A stretch of DNA of 21,757 nt. Source: Hypsibius dujardini. Taxonomy: Eukaryota; Tardigrada; Eutardigrada; Parachela; Hypsibiidae. Under the pieces are notes generated by a model. It did no database searches, had not been told where the DNA came from, and saw only the letters and a list, made by a program, of their open reading frames with translations. A program made the translations under genes and the position numbers. The stretch lies in the NCBI GenBank assembly GCA_001579985.1, contig LRSR01005415.1, positions 1-21,757 on the forward strand. The letters are read 5' to 3'. Shown piece by piece: positions 18,062-21,757 of the stretch. Positions within the stretch are counted from its first letter, which is position 1; each line of letters begins with the position of its first letter.

Positions 18062-18564
18062 ATGCTCATTATTACTGCAGCGCTGTGTTGGTTTCTATTT
18101 CCGGAGTTGTTTACCAGTATTTTCTTTTCGCTCTTGACAATGTTTCAAATTAATCCCTTGAACGTCAATCGCCTTTTGAGGGAATATAACACGGACCAAT
18201 TTAAAGACAACGCTCGGCGAATATCGTTTCAGGAGCAAGAGCTGGCTAACACATTGCGTGGTGAGTGAAGTCCGAAATTTTATGTTGTCCAGGCGTTGAG
18301 TAGTCAATCAATTAATCAATCAAGGCAAATTACAAAGCCTTGAACCCATTCCTTCTTTTTTGTTTAACAGATATGATCGACCGTTGCCCGAAACACGCTG
18401 ACTTTGCCATGGAAACCAGTGCGAACTTGGATTACGCGACGGAATTGCTTGACTATGAAGTTTCGATGGATCCGATCGCCAAATTTGTCGAGGAAGATGA
18501 CGAAGAAGGTCAAGGGAAGCAAAATGCCGTCGGATTTTGGAGCCTTTTCAATTCACGCAATTGA
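18062..18564 (+). CDS. Small two-exon gene, unknown membrane or secreted protein
   Basis: Two exons join cleanly: 18062-18260 and 18371-18564, with a 110-nt intron bearing GTGAGT at the 5' end and a pyrimidine-rich TTTAACAG 3' end. The join completes a GAT codon and keeps one frame to TGA at 18562-18564, giving 130 aa. The first ~30 residues are hydrophobic (LIITAALCWFLFPELFTSIF), so a signal peptide or signal anchor. A hydrophilic middle follows (RLLREYNTDQFKDNARR), with CPKHADFAMETSANLDYA after the junction, and a very acidic segment EEDDEEG near the end. I recognise no family. ATG 18062 is the first in frame, but the frame is open further up to a good splice acceptor at 17996, so an upstream exon may supply a different start. 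An AATAAA at 18878-18883 fits its 3' end. It is the only plus-strand gene with good support. Confidence 0.65.
18261..18370 (+). other. Intron of the two-exon gene
   Basis: A 110-nt GT-AG intron with GTGAGT donor and TTTTGTTTAACAG acceptor, phase 1. Without removal, the first frame ends at a TGA 5 nt into the intron. Confidence 0.7.
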
Positions 18565-18978
18565 GTTGGTGTATCAGGGCTCTTTTTTACTGTTGTTGGA
18601 GCGGCTATTAAAACGCAGGCTTTCATTTCTTTGAGGACTTTGTGGAATAGTGAATTCGGTTGGTGGATTGCTTTGAGGTTCGTAACAGGCTCGTCTGTTG
18701 CCGTTACGTGACCTTTCTATCATGAAAATAGACCGACGTCTAGTTTGATATACAGTAGTACAACCAAAGACCGGCGTTGTGAAATATTGTTTTTCGCTGA
18801 TTCGAAACAAAACGTAATTAAAAAAAGAAAGCTCCTCCTGGTCGAGCTGCAACGTGCAAGATTAAATGTAAAATCATTCAATAAAGCGTTCATGAACATT
18901 GCACCAATGCACTAATACATGCACATGCACCAATTGAGATCATCCCTGACTTTCTGCCCGTGGAACGGGCAACTATTT
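18565..18978. other. 3' flank of the two-exon gene
   Basis: Probable 3' UTR and flank. A plus-strand AATAAA at 18878-18883 lies about 315 nt after the stop. A GCAC-rich stretch follows (ATTGCACCAATGCAC, then CATGCACATGCACC). No gene seen. Confidence 0.45.
18878..18883 (+). terminator. Candidate poly(A) signal of the two-exon gene
   Basis: AATAAA in the sense orientation about 315 nt downstream of the stop codon; the first good candidate after the gene. Confidence 0.4.
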
Positions 18979-19079
18979 GCCGCGAGTCATATTTTTGATG
19001 TCACATTAGGGGAAATGGTATTCAAGAAAAATGTTTGATTGCGATCGGAGGGTTTCAATGGTAATTGTTCCCTTGTGAG
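18979..19079 (-). repeat. ~105-bp dispersed repeat, copy 3
   Basis: It resembles copy 2 at 2070-2176 in the same orientation: GCCGCGAGTCA at the left, a TATTCAAGAAAAATGTTTGATTGCGATC core aligning with GTACTCAAGAAAAAAGTTTAAGCGCGATC (shown in part), and CCTTGTGAG at the right. Minus-strand translation still yields NIFLEY, the best conserved peptide of the repeat. It is the most diverged of the three copies and lies 17 kb from the others. Confidence 0.6.
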
Positions 19080-19103
19080 TGACAGAATGACTGACTGTTT
19101 GGC

Positions 19104-19112
19104 TGTCCGTCC

Positions 19113-19157
<45 letters not shown>
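19104..19157. repeat. (GTCT)n tetranucleotide microsatellite
   Basis: About 12 units of GTCT with degenerate CCGT units at the left edge. It abuts repeat copy 3. Confidence 0.95.
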
Positions 19158-19158
<1 letters not shown>

Positions 19159-19543
19159 GCTGCCTGCTTTTTTCACCGGAGCAATTGCAGCAGAGGAGTG
19201 TTTTGAGTGCGAGGTCCAGCCGCTGCTGCAATTTATTACATACGCTTGTTGTAGCAAGTCTCTTTATCTTGAGCATACTCGGAGGTTGCAGGTTTTAGAC
19301 AGTGACTCTGATGTAATAAAATCGGCAAGAGTTTAGTTGTTAATTACATGTTAAAACTTAACAGCGTCACCAGCGTTCTGTTTTTGAATCATTTTGTGCA
19401 AGGTGTTTTGGTAAGCCAGAAAAATTTTAAAAAAAATTCAGGTTTGGCTGAAGGCCTTTAGTACATCTGGGAAATGGGTTTACGTTCTGTGAAAGTTGGT
19501 TAAGATAGAAAAATTGAAACTTCGAAAAGGTTCGTACTGAATC
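19158..19543. other. Intergenic, no gene seen
   Basis: No coding or RNA feature recognised. Confidence 0.5.
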
Positions 19544-19651
19544 AGTTAATTAAGCCCGCGCACATTGCACAATTAATTAAGCCCGCGCACATTGCACAAT
19601 TAATTAGGCCCGCGCACATTGCACAATTAATTAGGCCCGCGCACATTGCAC
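19544..19651. repeat. Four-copy 27-bp tandem repeat
   Basis: Units at 19544-19570, 19571-19597, 19598-19624 and 19625-19651. Each combines an AT palindrome (TTAATTAA or TTAATTAG) with GCCCGCGCACATTGCAC. Copies 1-2 read TTAATTAAGCCC and copies 3-4 read TTAATTAGGCCC; otherwise they are nearly identical, apart from the first bases of copy 1. The array is therefore young. Confidence 0.95.
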
Positions 19652-19890
19652 CAAGTGACGACCGAAATATTTTTCTTCCTAATTTTTTTCTCAAACGGCA
19701 AATGTGATTTCAACCCCGAGACCGAAATGTAAAGTCATTATATATCAACAGGCATTTAGAAAAAAGCCATGCCGATCGGGAGGTCAAATCTCGGTTCTTG
19801 TCCAAACAAGAGCACGAGTCGAGTAGTGTTAGTATGAGTGTACGCCCAAGAACTAATTGAAAAGCAATGCAAAAATGGTTCTTTCAAGTT

Positions 19891-20919
19891 CTAGCGCCCT
19901 GCCGGAGCAGTCCGAAGCTTATCCATAGTTAGCACAAAGATAATCGGATCGACAAGCGACTGGCACGAGAAGAGCAGGCTGGCCACCTGAAACCACTCTT
20001 GGATCCAAAAATTAGGCACAAACCCCACGAGAAAAAAATAAATCGTCTCTGGCGCACTGCAAACAACAAAGCTAACTGTCAACAAGGTCAGCATTATGTA
20101 TTTAAAAGACCTCCGTCGTCGTGGCCTACTAGAATTCCCCATGACAGCTCCCGTTTCGGGGTGGGAATTCTGAGTTGCTTCCTCGATGCCGGTTCTCGAA
20201 GCCACGCTGCGTGGTTGCACAGCGGACCGCTTTCGTGTAATTGAAGCTCGAGATCGAACCACCTTGCCCACCATCACGATCCCGAACGACAGAACAATGG
20301 CAAGGAGAGGCGTGATGTACACAACGACAGCGTCGACATTGGTCCACGTTCTGAGTTTTTCCGTATTGAACATGCATCCCTTAACCTGGACATTCACTCG
20401 GAAGTAGAGCAGGTCCGCCAGCCAGAACGAACCCTGCGCAGCATGAATGTACAGCCACATGATCCCGCATACGGTCAGCGTGAAGCGTTTGGTATGAGCC
20501 CTTCGGAAGGACAGCGGATGGACGAGAGCCCAAGCTCGATTGATGGAGATGATGGCGTGTGAGTTGACTATTCCCCCGTCTAAAATGTTTAAGCTGTACA
20601 AATAGAGGGAACACGCATGGTTGCCCATGTTCCAACCGGAGTCGTAAAGGTTCGCTTTGATAGCCAAAGGGTATTGTATGAGTAAATTTGCGAGATTCGC
20701 TCCAAGAAGGTTGATGACGTAGACCTCAAACGGAGTGATAGTTTGCGGGTTTTTCGCGAACAGGACAAGTCCGATAAAGTTGGCGATCGTACCGATGATG
20801 CAGACAGCGAGGAAGAATGTCGACGTGAGAGCCCATATCGGTGTCAGGGATTCGCTCGCACCTGTCAGATTTGAAAAGGTGACATTTGATTCTGTGATTT
20901 CAGAGCTGTTGAGGTCCAT
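19891..20919 (-). CDS. Class A GPCR, NRA/DPxxF subfamily, diverged member
   Basis: A 342-aa seven-helix receptor, intact. Landmarks: sequons NSS 4, NVT 12 and NLT 17; N47 in TM1; N75 in TM2 at the usual Asp2.50 site; C103 (TM3) and the GCMFN loop Cys; NRAW at 127-130; MWLYIH in TM4; SAPETI in TM6; DPIIF at 324-328 in TM7. The third inner loop is shorter than in the 356-aa pair and rich in Arg and Ser (RPRRRRSFK before TM6). The tail after MDKLR is 6 residues. Start ATG 20919 aligns with its relatives. Only 8 nt upstream lies a strong 3' splice site, so the transcript probably has a 5' non-coding exon. Ligand unknown. Confidence 0.93.
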   Translation of the reverse strand: MDLNSSEITESNVTFSNLTGASESLTPIWALTSTFFLAVCIIGTIANFIGLVLFAKNPQTITPFEVYVINLLGANLANLLIQYPLAIKANLYDSGWNMGNHACSLYLYSLNILDGGIVNSHAIISINRAWALVHPLSFRRAHTKRFTLTVCGIMWLYIHAAQGSFWLADLLYFRVNVQVKGCMFNTEKLRTWTNVDAVVVYITPLLAIVLSFGIVMVGKVVRSRASITRKRSAVQPRSVASRTGIEEATQNSHPETGAVMGNSSRPRRRRSFKYIMLTLLTVSFVVCSAPETIYFFLVGFVPNFWIQEWFQVASLLFSCQSLVDPIIFVLTMDKLRTAPAGR

Positions 20920-21090
20920 GGTTCAGCCTGGAAAGAGAATCAATGTTAGGAAAGAAGGAGGAGGAAAGAAAGGAAAGTCTGTCTCGAATAGATATAAATG
21001 TAAAGTCAACCTAACTGATCTGCTGTACATTCGAACATGTTTTTAGTGGGATCATTTAACATGTGCTACGAACCCCATTCCTTATCAGCT
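20920..21090 (-). promoter_or_regulatory. Probable 5' UTR intron end before the 19891-20919 receptor
   Basis: Read on the minus strand, a long pyrimidine tract (CTTTCCTTTCTTTCCTCC and on) is followed by TCCTAAC, a branch-point-like sequence, then GATTCTCTTTCCAG and GCTGAACC before the ATG. The acceptor AG is at 20929-20928. This is a textbook 3' splice site. The matching donor was not identified and may lie beyond the clear sequence. Confidence 0.6.
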
Positions 21091-21757
21091 TATTACTGTA
21101 CATCACAAGGTATCCTTTTCAGTGAAACAACGGTACCTGTAATGGATGCCTGGCCCTTGTAGATTTTAAAAGTACCCATGTGGCATTCATCTAGGCTATT
21201 TTCAAGGGTTAAGTGCCACCGGAACGTGATCGCCTCACATCGGTTGCAGTAAATTAACGTCTTCTGCTTCATATTGATCGATAGCAACGTTCAATTTTTG
21301 CGGCTTTGCATGGTCGAGACATGGATCAGATTCGGTTATTTTCATCCGCGACACGGATCACTGACTAAGCCGGTGTGCTAATTTGGTAAGAATGCAACCA
21401 GGTTCCGCACAGCGGTACAGGTTCACAAACAAAGGCTCGTTTAGAGTTTTAATAGATCGGAATCAGAACCCTCATGGCAGCGCTAGGGGATGGGCGAAGG
21501 GGCAAGAGTTTTTTTTCGAGATTTAACCCGACGTTTTTCCTCTTTTATCTGATTATTTTAAAATCTGTCGGGATATGGGGATCGAATTTCCAGGGGACCC
21601 CTGGGATTTTATTACATTTTAAAAAACTACAGTTTTCTGGTTTTAAAATGTGAGGTTTGGTGAGGTCCAATATAAGCTTCCTCTTGATAAATGGAAATCG
21701 GAGGTTCAAACCATTCAGAAAACGGTCCAAATCTGATGGAAAATTTATGTGTTTGAA
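21091..21757. other. Intergenic to window end
   Basis: No gene recognised. A perfect 11-nt inverted repeat ACATTTTAAAA / TTTTAAAATGT lies at 21614-21624 and 21641-21651, and a CAGGGG/CCCCTG palindrome near 21592. The first exon of the last receptor gene may lie here or beyond the window. Confidence 0.4.

Noticed and set aside
1-21757. CRISPR array, bacterial operon or viral system
   Set aside because: No spaced direct repeats of CRISPR type, no bacterial gene organisation and no viral hallmark genes; gene structure is eukaryotic.

Overview
This is animal nuclear DNA. It holds a one-strand cluster of intronless rhodopsin-like (class A) G-protein-coupled receptor genes in repeat-rich non-coding sequence. 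Compact single-exon receptors, a spliced gene with GT-AG signals, a mariner-like transposon, minisatellites and AATAAA signals all point to a small invertebrate genome. The style suggests an ecdysozoan, possibly a tardigrade, but that is an impression and nothing here proves it. There are no bacterial operons, rRNA genes or CRISPR arrays.

Layout. Positions 1-1252 are a decayed mariner/Tc1-type element with inverted ends and a frame-broken DD37D transposase. Positions 1253-2621 are non-coding but hold a fold-back pair of a ~105-bp repeat, with a third copy at 18979-19079. Two close receptor paralogues of identical length (356 aa) follow on the minus strand (2622-3692 and 4199-5269), with conserved sequence ~170 bp upstream of each start. 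A distinct class A receptor of another subfamily lies at 6617-7711. About 4 kb without a convincing gene follows (7712-11329), containing only possible receptor scraps. Then come a truncated receptor pseudogene (11330-11978) and a full-length receptor interrupted by one in-frame TAG (12644-13723). Positions 13960-15150 are GTAC-rich diverged tandem repeat. A third receptor pseudogene lies at 16375-16729, next to a 24-nt perfect inverted repeat. A small two-exon plus-strand gene of unknown function lies at 18062-18564. Simple repeats follow, including a 27-bp tandem repeat. The last intact receptor is at 19891-20919, with a strong 3' splice site just before its ATG.

How the genes relate. Six minus-strand loci (three intact, one with a single stop, two decayed) belong to one receptor family that expanded by local duplication. 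Members share an NRA motif in place of DRY, Asn at the TM2 position where class A receptors normally have Asp (2.50), and a DPxxF motif in TM7 in place of NPxxY. The Asn2.50/Asp7.49 arrangement is a reciprocal swap of the usual pair and is the most notable protein-level signal. The ligand cannot be read from the sequence. The locus shows birth-and-death evolution: recent duplicates, one fresh nonsense allele and older relics side by side.
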